Shown piece by piece: positions 35,775 through 44,887 of a stretch of 64,000 nucleotides of DNA. Below the pieces are notes generated by a model. It had not been told where the DNA came from. It saw nothing but the letters and a program-made list of their open reading frames with translations, and searched no databases. The stretch is from Pseudomonas helvetica. Its GTDB lineage: Bacteria > Pseudomonadota > Gammaproteobacteria > Pseudomonadales > Pseudomonadaceae. The translations under genes and the position numbers were made by a program. Where the stretch lies: the NCBI RefSeq assembly GCF_039908645.1, contig NZ_CP150917.1, positions 4,661,501 through 4,725,500 of the forward strand, read 5' to 3'. Position 1 is the first letter of the stretch. The number at the start of each line of letters is the position of its first letter.

Positions 35775-38700
35775 ATGACTCATCCCAATGTGCGATTGCA
35801 CAAACTGGCCAGTAGCTCGCTGCGCATGAATAAAGGTGTCGTGGTGCTGTGCGGTCTGGCATCAGTGTTGGTTGGTCTCAGCGTCTGGGGCCTGAATCGT
35901 ATGGTCGCCGAACAGCGTGATGCGGTGCGTTATCACTTCGCACGACTGATGGAGAACATTGGCGAACAAGACACTTTCCTCAGCGCTATCGCCAAGCAAA
36001 GTGCCAAGGGACTCACGCTGAATACGCAGCGGATGAGCATGTCTGTGCAAGAACCTATGCCCGAGCAAGGCAGCGGGATTTACCGGGCTCAAGAGCTGTC
36101 TTTTTCCCTGCCCTTCAGCGTCAAGATCAACCCGGCAGCGATTGAAACGGCTGAGCGCGCCAAGGTGTTCGCGTTGGGCGCGCACCTAGCCAGTTACTAC
36201 AGCGCATTCTGGTCGGCCTCGCACTATCAGTCGCCCCAGGTGTTTCTATTCAACGTCCCGGACAACTTTGATATCGCCGTGCCCGCCGCCGGGCAATTAC
36301 GCGGCGCCAGGCAGATCCAGGGGGTCAGCTTCCAGCAAGTACTGACGCACGTATTGCAGCGTCTGCAGGAGAAGAATCCGCAACCATTGGACAGCCGGGT
36401 TCACTGGGTTCGCTATGGTGCTGAAGTGGATAAAGACGTCGCTCCGAGGGTACTGGCTTACATCAATGTCGACCTGCCGGCAAGCCAACTGGACATTGGC
36501 GGTGCCAGTCCGTGGGTAGTCGTGGCATCGCTGTTGAACCTGAGCCAGATCAACGATATCGAGCGCATCATGAAATGGTCGATCTACGACCGCTTCAGTC
36601 TCACCGCGCCCAACGGCAATCTGTTGGTCGGCACCGAGCCGCCCGACCGGACGTTGAGCGAAGGGCTGAATGTTCGCCTCGACGGTCTGGTGTTCAAGAT
36701 TTCCAATGAAGGCCCGCAACGCTGGACAGCGGTTTACGTAGTCGGCTTCAAGAGCTTTATCGATTACGCGTGGTGGCCACTGCTCGGCGTTTTGACGTTA
36801 ATGATTGCCACCATTGGTGGTGGCCGGGCCTTCAACCGGTGGTACAAAACCCGCGTGGTGCTCCCCGCGCATCAAGCGCATCAGAGCATTGCCGAAAGCG
36901 AGGCATTCAGCCGCGCAGTCATCGACGCTGCGCCCACCGGGCTGTGTGTGGTGCATTGCAGTGATCATCAAGTATTGCTGGAAAACCAGCATATTCAAGA
37001 GTGGCATCAAAGCGACCGACTGATCGCGGTCCTCAACCAGAAGCGCCCGCTGACCAGCCCCGGGCAGACCGACCTCGAAATCGATGGGCGCCATCTGCAC
37101 GCGGGGGTGGTAGGCGCTCGCTACCATGGCGAGGATGTCTGGATCTGCGCATTCCATGACGTGACCCGGCATATAAATGATGCCGCGGCACTGGAGCAGG
37201 CATTGCGTGCGGCCGATTCGGCGAACGAGGCGAAAACGCGCTTTCTGGCGACCATGAGTCATGAAATCCGCACGCCGTTGTACGGCGTTCTAGGCACGCT
37301 CGAACTGTTGGGCCTGACCGATCTCAAGCCGCGTCAACAGGAATACTTGCGCACCATTCATCGTTCGTCGGCCACCCTGTTTCAGCTGATCAGCGACGTA
37401 CTCGATGTATCGAAAATCGAATCCGGGCAGATGACCATTGAAGCTCAGGACTTCTGCCCGCTGGAGCTTACCGAAGATACTTTGCGCGCCTACAGTGCGT
37501 GCGCCGAGGCCAAAGGCCTGCAGCTTTATGCGTGCATTGATTCGTCGGTCCCGGACCGGGTGCAAGGCGATCCGCTGCGCATCCGGCAGATTCTCAATAA
37601 TCTGCTGAGCAATGCGATCAAGTTCACCGACAACGGCCGCGTGGTATTGCGACTACGGCTGCTGGATCAAAACACCGGTGGCGCCAACCTGCAATGGCAG
37701 GTCAGCGACTCCGGAATCGGCATTTCCCAAGCGCAGCAAACGCAGCTGTTCGACCCGTTCTATCAAGTGCGCGATACGTCCAGCGAAGCCGGCGCCGGCC
37801 TCGGCCTGGCGATCTGCTGGTGGCTGTGTGAACTGATGGCCGGACAATTGAAAGTGGTCAGCGAACCCGGACTGGGCAGTAGTTTCTCTCTGCATTTGCA
37901 TGTCGCTTGCGCAGAAGGCCAACTGAGCGACTGCCCTGAGTTCGCCCCTGATGCGCCGCCGATTTACGTACAGGCACCGGCGCCCGAACTGGCACAGCAT
38001 GTCTGCAACTGGTTCAACCGACTGGGCCAAGAAACCCGCATCCTCGGGCCGGACGCGAAACACTTGCCCGGCTCTTCAGCGCTGCTGCTCGATGTGCTGC
38101 CGTCCTCGCAACCTGCCTGGGCCGGCCCGCGCGTCATCGCCACGACCGCGGGGGCAAACCCGGCGGAATACACCGCCGAAGGTTGGTCGGTCGATGCGCA
38201 TGACATCCGGGCGATGGCTTGGGCGGTCAGTTTCGCGCAACAAGGTGCGGGTAAACGAAGCCGAACGGCGCTCACGGAGCAGGTCCGACGCCTGGATCTG
38301 AACATTCTGATTGCCGAAGACAACCCGATCAATCGGGCGATCATCAAAGAGCAACTGGAGGCGCTGGGCTGCACAGTGGTCGCCACGGCCGACGGCGAAC
38401 AAGCGCTGCACCAATGGCTGCCAGGCTTGTTCGACATGGTGCTGACCGACGTCAACATGCCCGTCATGAATGGCTATGAACTGGCCAGGGCACTGCGCAG
38501 GAACGATGCTGATTTGCCGATCATCGGCGTCACAGCCAATGCCTTGCGCGATGAAGGCGAACATTGTGCGGCGGTGGGCATGAACGCTTGGCTCGTCAAG
38601 CCGTTGAACCTGCACATGCTGCGCACGCAATTGCTCAAACATTGCAAAGTCGCCGATCCATTGCTTGCCGTTGATCCCGACCAGCGTGCACCTGATGTTC

Positions 38701-38993
38701 CTCGCCCTGATCAGCCGCAGTTTTCGCCGAAAATGCGTGCGTTGTTCTTCAGCACCATGCAACAGGACATTGACAAGGTCACCGCCTCACTTCAAGACAA
38801 CGACGCGGCTGCACTTGGTCGTCATCTGCACAGCATGGCCGGAGCTTTGGGCGCCGTGCGGGCCGACAGTTTGGCGGACGCTTGTGTCAGCCTCGAGAGT
38901 CGCCTGGATGGTCGGCCTCTCACTCCGGCTTTGGCCACCGAGATCGGCGCTATGCTGGGGCGACTGGAAGCAATGCTCGACGCGCTGGCGTAA
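35775..38993 (+). CDS. rcsC: RcsC-like hybrid sensor kinase with Hpt domain
   Basis: A 1072-aa tripartite sensor. Helix about 23-43, long periplasmic region, second helix near 330-352, PAS-like linker, HisKA His496 in [16 protein letters not shown], HATPase (GAGLGLAICW), divergent receiver, receiver with Asp892 in LTDVNMPVMNG, and an Hpt domain with His1019 in LHSMAGALGA. Start is uncertain: TTG 35691 overlaps the pvrR stop, but ATG 35775 gives a normal N-terminus. Strongly similar to PvrS over the kinase core. It should supply the only Hpt of the cluster. Confidence 0.87.
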   Translation: MTHPNVRLHKLASSSLRMNKGVVVLCGLASVLVGLSVWGLNRMVAEQRDAVRYHFARLMENIGEQDTFLSAIAKQSAKGLTLNTQRMSMSVQEPMPEQGSGIYRAQELSFSLPFSVKINPAAIETAERAKVFALGAHLASYYSAFWSASHYQSPQVFLFNVPDNFDIAVPAAGQLRGARQIQGVSFQQVLTHVLQRLQEKNPQPLDSRVHWVRYGAEVDKDVAPRVLAYINVDLPASQLDIGGASPWVVVASLLNLSQINDIERIMKWSIYDRFSLTAPNGNLLVGTEPPDRTLSEGLNVRLDGLVFKISNEGPQRWTAVYVVGFKSFIDYAWWPLLGVLTLMIATIGGGRAFNRWYKTRVVLPAHQAHQSIAESEAFSRAVIDAAPTGLCVVHCSDHQVLLENQHIQEWHQSDRLIAVLNQKRPLTSPGQTDLEIDGRHLHAGVVGARYHGEDVWICAFHDVTRHINDAAALEQALRAADSANEAKTRFLATMSHEIRTPLYGVLGTLELLGLTDLKPRQQEYLRTIHRSSATLFQLISDVLDVSKIESGQMTIEAQDFCPLELTEDTLRAYSACAEAKGLQLYACIDSSVPDRVQGDPLRIRQILNNLLSNAIKFTDNGRVVLRLRLLDQNTGGANLQWQVSDSGIGISQAQQTQLFDPFYQVRDTSSEAGAGLGLAICWWLCELMAGQLKVVSEPGLGSSFSLHLHVACAEGQLSDCPEFAPDAPPIYVQAPAPELAQHVCNWFNRLGQETRILGPDAKHLPGSSALLLDVLPSSQPAWAGPRVIATTAGANPAEYTAEGWSVDAHDIRAMAWAVSFAQQGAGKRSRTALTEQVRRLDLNILIAEDNPINRAIIKEQLEALGCTVVATADGEQALHQWLPGLFDMVLTDVNMPVMNGYELARALRRNDADLPIIGVTANALRDEGEHCAAVGMNAWLVKPLNLHMLRTQLLKHCKVADPLLAVDPDQRAPDVPRPDQPQFSPKMRALFFSTMQQDIDKVTASLQDNDAAALGRHLHSMAGALGAVRADSLADACVSLESRLDGRPLTPALATEIGAMLGRLEAMLDALA

Positions 38994-39031
38994 TCAGTAT
39001 GCATTCAACAATAAGTCAGGGAAAGCCGAAC

Positions 39032-39679
39032 ATGGCAAAACTCAACGTCGTGATCGCCGATGATCACCCCATCGTGTTATTGGGTGTACGTGAGCTGATA
39101 GAGCGCGATGACCGCTATCGCGTCGTGGGTGAGGCTGTGTGCTCGAACGAACTGATCGAGCTGCTCAAGCGTGAATCCGTCGATCTTGTGATCACCGACT
39201 TCAACATGCCCGCTGATTCACCTTACGGAGATGGCCTGAAGCTGGTGGAATACCTGCTCAGGCATTTTGCCGATGTGAAAGTCCTGGTACTGACCATGAT
39301 CTCCAGCCCGTTGATCCTGACGCGACTACATGAATTGGGCGTCGTCGGGGTCATTCAGAAAAGCCAGCTGCATGAGGAGATTCAATTGGCATTGATGGCC
39401 GTGGCGCAAGGTCGCTCGTTCAACAGCGCCAAGCCGGCGCCGACGTGCGTAAAGGAGCCCAATGTAGCGCTGGATGAAAGGATCTCTCGGCTGTCGCCCA
39501 AGGAGTTCGAAATCTTGCGCATGTTTGTCGCCGGGCAGAGCGTAACCACGATTGCCCGCAACCTTTCCCGTAGTGCAAAAACCATCAGCACGCAAAAGAT
39601 TGCGGCCATGCGCAAGCTGGAGGTTTCCAGTGATCAGGATCTGCTAACGTATTGCCTGGAAAGTAACGTGTTTAACTAA
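39032..39679 (+). CDS. rcsB: RcsB/RocA-like NarL-family response regulator
   Basis: A 215-aa regulator. Receiver Asp56 in VITDFNMPAD, then a LuxR-type HTH (RLSPKEFEILRMF, SVTTIARNLSRSAKTISTQK). The long D-FNMPAD-S-YGDG loop is shared with E. coli RcsB. AGGGAAAG precedes the ATG. It is expected to bind RcsB-like boxes such as those at 30234 and 31380. It is the end of the four-gene cluster; a bidirectional terminator follows. Confidence 0.9.
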   Translation: MAKLNVVIADDHPIVLLGVRELIERDDRYRVVGEAVCSNELIELLKRESVDLVITDFNMPADSPYGDGLKLVEYLLRHFADVKVLVLTMISSPLILTRLHELGVVGVIQKSQLHEEIQLALMAVAQGRSFNSAKPAPTCVKEPNVALDERISRLSPKEFEILRMFVAGQSVTTIARNLSRSAKTISTQKIAAMRKLEVSSDQDLLTYCLESNVFN

Positions 39680-39706
39680 GGCTGATCTGTCAGCCGAATT
39701 CTATCG

Positions 39707-39741
39707 AAAAAAAAAGCGTTCACCTGGATAAGCGTGAACGC
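39707..39741. terminator. Terminator between rcsB and the oxidase operon
   Basis: Stem gcgttcac (39716-39723) with gtgaacgc (39734-39741), 10-nt loop. The A run 39707-39715 makes it a strong terminator for the leftward oxidase operon, and it also lies after rcsB. Confidence 0.85.
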
Positions 39742-39774
39742 CGACATCGGACTATCAGATCGCAATCAATCTAT

Positions 39775-39975
39775 TCAAACAGTCGCTTTCTTCGCAGCGC
39801 TTTCGCAACCGAGTAAGGCGACGTCACGCCGTTGCGCCCGTTCGTACGTCTGCTCTCGCTTGAGCATCTGGTATTTGGACCCCTCCGACCAATTCCTCAT
39901 TGCCTTGCTGGACAGCCAGGCGATTGTGCAGGCAAAGACGATCAACGTCATGGTGATGACCATAAAAGCGAACAT
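39775..39975 (-). CDS. Small single-helix protein of the oxidase operon (CcoQ-like)
   Basis: A 66-aa protein, MFAFMVITMTLIVFACTIAW as membrane helix, then a basic polar tail. Position after the cytochrome subunit (4 nt gap) and size match CcoQ-type accessory subunits. No sequence signature; assigned by place. Confidence 0.6.
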   Translation of the reverse strand: MFAFMVITMTLIVFACTIAWLSSKAMRNWSEGSKYQMLKREQTYERAQRRDVALLGCESAAKKATV

Positions 39976-39978
39976 GGG

Positions 39979-41241
39979 TTATTCCTGAGCAGAAGGTTGA
40001 TAAAGAGAACGCAAGTAACGCACCAGACTGTGGCGTTGTTGATCGGTCAAGACTTCCTCCCACGGTGGCATGGCGGTGCCGGGGATGCCGTTGCGCAGGA
40101 CCATTTCCAGATAGTCAGGGTTGCCTTGCTTGAGCTGAAAGTTAGCCGGGCGCGGAGCCAGGCTGCGAGCTGCCGGGCCATCGCCCTGCCCAGTTGCGCC
40201 GTGACAGCTGCTGCAGTTTTTCTCGAAGAGTGCGGTGGTCTGCACAGTGCTTTCGCCGGTAGCGGTCTCTGGCAAAGCTTGCAAGGTGTGCAGGCTCTGA
40301 ACGTACACCGTCAACGCGGCGAGCGTTGAGTTGTCGAGATCGCGCCACGCCGGCATGGAACTGCCATAGCGACCATTCCACAGTGCATCTGCTATGCGCC
40401 CCGAGGTGAAGCTGGCGGCGCGCAAATCTGCCGGTCGCGGAAGAAGCGATGCGGCTCCTGGTCCGTCACCGGCCCCCGTCGCACCGTGACACGCCGTACA
40501 ATTTTGCTCAAAGGCAGTTTTCCCGGCGGCCAGAGCGACTGAGTAATCTTCCGGATTGTCTGGCAGAGAGAATTGCGGCACCGCTGCGTCTAGCCGTGCT
40601 TGTGCCGAGATCGCCTGGCGCCGCGCCGCGAGCGTGGATGTGTCCATGCTGTCGGCATGTCCCGCGGCCATTGGCGAAGGCGCTGGCGCTGTTTCATCGT
40701 CGTAACCGGAGACAATCCGTGGCCGCCCCAACGCTTGTAGATAAGCCACCAGACTCACCGCATCGGCTGTGGGTTTTGCAGCATCGCCGTCAAACAACCA
40801 TGGATACCCCGGCATCACCGAGTCGCCTACGACGAAGCGCGGGTTGAACAAGTGGGTAAGCTGCCAATCGTTACTGCGCACACCCGACTCGCGCGCCAGA
40901 TCCGGGCCGATGCGCCGCGTACCCCACAGCTGCGGATAATCAAAACGGGTTTCCCAGGCCTGCGTTGGCGCGCCCCAACGGGCAACGTCTTCAGCAACAA
41001 AACGGACCTGTTGAGTATGGCAATAACCGCAACCCTCACGGCCATATATAGTTCTACCCCGCTCTTCCTGTGCCGTGTAATCGGCCATGTCAGCGGGTGC
41101 GCGCGCGTCAATTTCCTTTTGCAGTTCCTGACCGGGCAAGATCCCCAGTAAGTAGAACGACAACGCAAAAAAACCAATGCCGGCAACAAAAATGATCAGG
41201 TAAACGCTGTTGAAAACACGGTGTCTATTAGCCGTTTTCAT
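39979..41241 (-). CDS. Fused CcoO-CcoP tri-haem cytochrome c subunit
   Basis: A 420-aa membrane-anchored protein with three haem c sites: EGCGYCHTQQVR near 70 (CcoO signature), NCTACHGATG near 250 and NCSSCHGATG near 335. The N-terminal helix (VYLIIFVAGIGFFALSFYLL) anchors it. In ordinary cbb3 oxidases CcoO has one haem and CcoP two, on separate chains; here the haem count equals both. Axial Met candidates include SSMPAW and TAMPPW. It follows the CcoN-like gene by 3 nt. Confidence 0.88.
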   Translation of the reverse strand: MKTANRHRVFNSVYLIIFVAGIGFFALSFYLLGILPGQELQKEIDARAPADMADYTAQEERGRTIYGREGCGYCHTQQVRFVAEDVARWGAPTQAWETRFDYPQLWGTRRIGPDLARESGVRSNDWQLTHLFNPRFVVGDSVMPGYPWLFDGDAAKPTADAVSLVAYLQALGRPRIVSGYDDETAPAPSPMAAGHADSMDTSTLAARRQAISAQARLDAAVPQFSLPDNPEDYSVALAAGKTAFEQNCTACHGATGAGDGPGAASLLPRPADLRAASFTSGRIADALWNGRYGSSMPAWRDLDNSTLAALTVYVQSLHTLQALPETATGESTVQTTALFEKNCSSCHGATGQGDGPAARSLAPRPANFQLKQGNPDYLEMVLRNGIPGTAMPPWEEVLTDQQRHSLVRYLRSLYQPSAQE

Positions 41242-41244
41242 GGA

Positions 41245-42693
41245 TCAGGCTCCTGCCATTGCACTGTGGAAGCGAGGGGCTGCGACGTTGCACGAAGCCG
41301 ATCGCGGCCCCGTGGTCAGCCCGAAGAAAAACAATACAAAACCTGCCAGCAGCGGTACTGCCGATATGTCTCGCAGCCACCAGTAGGCAAGTGATGCGCG
41401 AACCGAATCCATCCACGGCGCGGGGCTCGCCCAAAGGTGCGCCTGTACCAGCCCTCCGGCCGTCAACGTGACGAACATCAGCAACAGGCCAACGGTAATC
41501 AGCCAGAAGGCCCAGTTCATGGCGGCGTCGTTGTAGCGCGCATGCGGTATCCGCTGCCACGCATGGGCAATGCCGCCGGCAGCGATGAAGGTAGCGAAAC
41601 CGAGCATCGCAAGATGCGAGTGGCCGATGACCCAATCCGAGAAATGCGTCAAGCGATTGACTGGCATCAAAGCCTGGAATGCGCCTTGCAGGCTGACCAG
41701 CAGGTAGAAAATGATGCCGGTCCAGACGAACCGCAACGGCACGTCACTGGCGACTTTCGCCGCCTGCCCACGCAGCGACATCAACAGATTGAATACCACA
41801 AGGATTACGTCCATCCCCAGGTACACCGAGGCAATGATCGCCGCCTTCTGCGCATCCATCGGCACTGCCGAATAGACGTAATGGTGGGTGCCATTCAAGG
41901 GATAGAAGAAAAACAGAAACCAGAATCCGATCATCGACAGAAAATGGCTGTAGATCGGCCGCTGGGTGGTCGCCGGGATAATGTAATAGGCAATCGCCAA
42001 CACGAATGGCGTGACAAACAGCCCGACCGCATCGTGAATCCACAGTCCGCTGAAGGCCGCTCCCTGCGCCCCCGGTATAAAAGCCGGGACGAAGTTGCCG
42101 ACTGGATAGGCCAGCAAACTGAAGACTGCGCCGCCCACCAGGTACCAAACGGAAATATACACCCCCCCGGACTGACGCTTGAGCACAAAAGGTCCGGCGA
42201 ACTGCACGCAGATCAGCAGCAAGCCGAGCACCGCGAGCAGATCGATGAGCATCGGGAACTCTGCCCATTCCAGCGACTGCACCGCGAGCCACTGGTTATC
42301 CAGGCCCAGCGAAATCAACGCCCATCCCGGCAAGAGCACACCGAAGTTCCAGAGCAGGAAAATTCCCCAGCCGAGCTTGCGGCTGTACACCGGACGATCA
42401 GCCAGACGAGGCACCATGTGGTAGCAGAACGCGAAAAACGCATTACCCAACCAGCCGAAGAAGATGCCTTGGGTGTGATCGAATCGCAGTCTGCCCCACG
42501 ATAATGCCGCGTGGTTACCCAGCAACTCCGGCAGGGTCAGTTTGAGCGCGACCAGCAGGCCGGCTATGGCGGACAGAAATAGCGTGATGACCGCCGCGTA
42601 ACTGTGCGCCTTGATCAGGTCGTAGTCGGTGCGCGGTAGATATTCCAGCTGTCGTTGAGCAATTCCGGTCGATGCCGAATCAAGGCTTCTCAT
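41245..42693 (-). CDS. cbb3-type haem-copper oxidase subunit I (CcoN-like)
   Basis: A 482-aa, 12-helix catalytic subunit. Haem/Cu ligands: FDHTQGIFFGWLGNAFFAF (low-spin haem His), WIHDAVGLFVTPF (CuB His), GTHHYVYS (two CuB His) and VIGHSHLAMLG (haem ligand pair). This is the cbb3 pattern, with the YSHF segment in place of the helix-VI Tyr. It is reading-frame coupled (4-nt overlap) to a cytochrome c gene. It should take electrons from the adjacent cytochromes. Divergent from housekeeping Pseudomonas CcoN. Confidence 0.88.
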   Translation of the reverse strand: MRSLDSASTGIAQRQLEYLPRTDYDLIKAHSYAAVITLFLSAIAGLLVALKLTLPELLGNHAALSWGRLRFDHTQGIFFGWLGNAFFAFCYHMVPRLADRPVYSRKLGWGIFLLWNFGVLLPGWALISLGLDNQWLAVQSLEWAEFPMLIDLLAVLGLLLICVQFAGPFVLKRQSGGVYISVWYLVGGAVFSLLAYPVGNFVPAFIPGAQGAAFSGLWIHDAVGLFVTPFVLAIAYYIIPATTQRPIYSHFLSMIGFWFLFFFYPLNGTHHYVYSAVPMDAQKAAIIASVYLGMDVILVVFNLLMSLRGQAAKVASDVPLRFVWTGIIFYLLVSLQGAFQALMPVNRLTHFSDWVIGHSHLAMLGFATFIAAGGIAHAWQRIPHARYNDAAMNWAFWLITVGLLLMFVTLTAGGLVQAHLWASPAPWMDSVRASLAYWWLRDISAVPLLAGFVLFFFGLTTGPRSASCNVAAPRFHSAMAGA

Positions 42694-43181
42694 TTAATTT
42701 CTTCTCGTGCATGACTCAATATCCAGGCGGCCACGCCCAGTTGTGCATCGGGTGTCAGAGCAATGGCTGAAGGTCCCGGGGTGTATCCGTCCCATCCCGG
42801 ACGCGGGTGGCTAATGGCGGTATTCATCAGCGCCAAGGCATCGGCACCCATGGGATCTGCGCCAACATGTTGCTGGTAGCGCGCCACAATCGCTTGCCAG
42901 GACGGCCCTTCCAGACGTTGCTGCGCGTCATGACAACCGGCACAACGCTGGCGAACCACCACTTTGCCGGTTTGGATCAGGGCAGACGCTCGGCCCTGGT
43001 CGAACGTCGTCCCTTGGGGCACGCCGGGCAAGTTGTCGCCACGCGGGCTAATGGTCGAACTCGCGGGCATGCGCACCACGCTCCAGGCAATAACGGTACC
43101 CAGACTCAACACGCCGACCAGCATGACCAGCGCCGCGCGTGAGATGCTCGAATGTCTGGCGTTTGTTTCAACATCACTCAT
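42690..43181 (-). CDS. Membrane-anchored mono-haem cytochrome c
   Basis: A 163-aa protein with an N-terminal helix (AALVMLVGVLSLGTVIAWSV), a haem c motif RCAGCHDAQQ near residue 78-82 and a C-terminal helix-rich segment (LGVAAWILSH). Sits between the sulfite dehydrogenase cytochrome and the oxidase and overlaps both by 4 nt, so a shuttle between the two is likely. Confidence 0.83.
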   Translation of the reverse strand: MSDVETNARHSSISRAALVMLVGVLSLGTVIAWSVVRMPASSTISPRGDNLPGVPQGTTFDQGRASALIQTGKVVVRQRCAGCHDAQQRLEGPSWQAIVARYQQHVGADPMGADALALMNTAISHPRPGWDGYTPGPSAIALTPDAQLGVAAWILSHAREEIK

Positions 43182-43519
43182 GGCGCGGGCTTACCTTGCA
43201 GGAACATCAGGTAATCGAGGATCGGCTCAACCGCCGCATCGGGAATCGGCGCGCCGTACTCGTCGCGCATCTTCGCCACTTCGGCCGCCCAGGTTTTGCG
43301 GGGGTAGGTAGGCTGAATGACGACGTAGCGTGGCGAATGACAAATCACGCATTGCTGAAGAAATTCTGCACGTCCCGGCCCGTCCAGCAGGTACGGCTCG
43401 TTGTGCGGCACGGTGATGCTGTGTACCGCCTGGCCGAAATTCACATCCGGCGACTCTTGCGCGTGGAGCGTCGGACTGAGTGCGCATGCCAATAGGCACG
43501 GCAGATAATCGCGGGCCAT
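43178..43519 (-). CDS. SorB-like cytochrome c subunit of sulfite dehydrogenase
   Basis: A 113-aa secreted protein, signal to about residue 20 (ACALSPTLHA), then the haem c site QCVICHSPRYV and a PTYPRKTWAAEVAKM block typical of SorB. It starts 1 nt after the SorA stop. Takes electrons from the molybdenum subunit. Confidence 0.85.
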   Translation of the reverse strand: MARDYLPCLLACALSPTLHAQESPDVNFGQAVHSITVPHNEPYLLDGPGRAEFLQQCVICHSPRYVVIQPTYPRKTWAAEVAKMRDEYGAPIPDAAVEPILDYLMFLQGKPAP

Positions 43520-43520
43520 G

Positions 43521-44747
43521 TCAGACCACCATTCCGCTGGTGCTCTCGATCATGCGACGCGCAAAGCCGCCACGATTCCACTGCGTGACCGGTTGCCCCT
43601 CGCCTGCGCGATTGGTCGCGCGAACCAGAAAGGTGTAACGACCCTTCTCGCGTGGCGTCCAAAGGTAACGCCAGCGCCGCCAGGAAAAGCGCCCGATCTC
43701 AGGATCCAGTAGTGCGTCGACCCAAGTGCGGCCGTTGTCCAACGACACCTCGACGCGGGCTATGCCGTCGCCGCCGTCATTGGCCAATCCTTCGAGCATC
43801 ATCGGATGATTGAGCAACAACTGCTCTTCTGGCTCGGGACGCACGAAAATCGAATGGGTAGCAAAGCGATTGATCGGAACGGTTTTCTTCGCCAGATTGC
43901 CCGGCTCTTCGTTGATTTCCGGGTTATCGGGAATGCGGTAGGCCACATCCATCCAGATATTGCTCAAAGGCTTTTCGAGCACCTCGATGTGTGCCAGCGA
44001 TTTGATCCAGTACGTCGCGTACCAGCCCGGCACCACTAGGCGTAGCGGGAAGCCGTTGAGCATAGGTAACGGCTCACCATTCATGGCGTAAGCGATCATC
44101 ACGTCACCGTCGACGGAATGATCGAACTTCAACGATTTGACTACTTTGGGCAGCCCTGGCATGGGCGACTCGTCCAGCCCGGAAAACGCCACTTCCACTG
44201 CCCCGGATTTGACCCCGGCACGCGCCAGCACATCTTTGAGCCGTACGCCTGTCCATTGCGCATTACCCATCGCGCCGAATTGCCATTGGCTGCCAGGCGG
44301 TTGCGGACTGAACAAACTACGTGCGTTACCGGAGCATTGATTCATCGCCACCAACGTGACCGGATCGAAACCCTTGACCAGTTCTTCGAGAGTGAACGAT
44401 TGCGGTTTGTCGACAAGGCCGTCGAGACGTAAACGGAAGGTTCGCGTATCTACTTCAGTCGGGTAACCAGACAAGTGCCAGCGCACAAAATGTGCCGAAT
44501 TTGGCGTCAGATCCTGACGAAAGAAATGCAGCGGGGTTTCCAGTTGCGGCGGTCGATCGGTGATCAGAATCATCCCGGTCTTTTCCGGGTAGCGCACCTG
44601 TTCCCTCGATGCAGTCTGGCCTGCAATGGCCGAGTCCGGCGAGCCCGAAAGCGCCTGCCTGGGCAGAAGGCCAACCAAACCGGCTCCGGTTGCAAGTCCG
44701 AGCAAGCGCCTGCGGTTGATTTTCAAAAAAGTGTCGTCTGTATTCAT
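43521..44747 (-). CDS. SorA-like sulfite dehydrogenase, molybdenum subunit
   Basis: A 408-aa periplasmic molybdoenzyme of the sulfite oxidase family. Tat-like signal with NRRRLLGLATGAGL. The Mo-ligand Cys is in MNQCSGNARSLF. PMLNGFPLRLVVPGWYATYWIK is the substrate/cofactor block, and a C-terminal dimerisation domain follows (LDNGRTW, VTQWNRGG). Known reaction: sulfite to sulfate, with electrons to cytochrome c. First gene of the operon sorA-sorB-cytc-ccoN-ccoOP-small. Confidence 0.92.
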   Translation of the reverse strand: MNTDDTFLKINRRRLLGLATGAGLVGLLPRQALSGSPDSAIAGQTASREQVRYPEKTGMILITDRPPQLETPLHFFRQDLTPNSAHFVRWHLSGYPTEVDTRTFRLRLDGLVDKPQSFTLEELVKGFDPVTLVAMNQCSGNARSLFSPQPPGSQWQFGAMGNAQWTGVRLKDVLARAGVKSGAVEVAFSGLDESPMPGLPKVVKSLKFDHSVDGDVMIAYAMNGEPLPMLNGFPLRLVVPGWYATYWIKSLAHIEVLEKPLSNIWMDVAYRIPDNPEINEEPGNLAKKTVPINRFATHSIFVRPEPEEQLLLNHPMMLEGLANDGGDGIARVEVSLDNGRTWVDALLDPEIGRFSWRRWRYLWTPREKGRYTFLVRATNRAGEGQPVTQWNRGGFARRMIESTSGMVV

Positions 44748-44873
44748 GTTTACTCACTGTGGCCGGCAGAGTGCCCACAGGGGGGTTCGCATTTAAAATA
44801 AAATAGCGCTTACCATTAAAACGGAACCTTCCCTCCACTAAATAGTTTAAGTTGACACTCCGGCCAGCCACCA

Positions 44874-44887
44874 TCAGACGATTCTGA
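44874..44887. promoter_or_regulatory. RcsB-box-like site upstream of sulfite/cbb3 operon
   Basis: TCAGACGATTCTGA, complement TCAGAATCGTCTGA, shares the ten-base core AGAATCGTCT with the site upstream of the fimbrial operon (30234). It lies 127 bp before the sorA ATG, close to the 112 bp seen for fimbriae. Confidence 0.5.

Noticed and set aside
41437-42504. 355-codon frame opposite the CcoN-like gene
   Set aside because: Antisense shadow rich in Arg/Gln/Pro/Glu; the real gene has all oxidase ligands.
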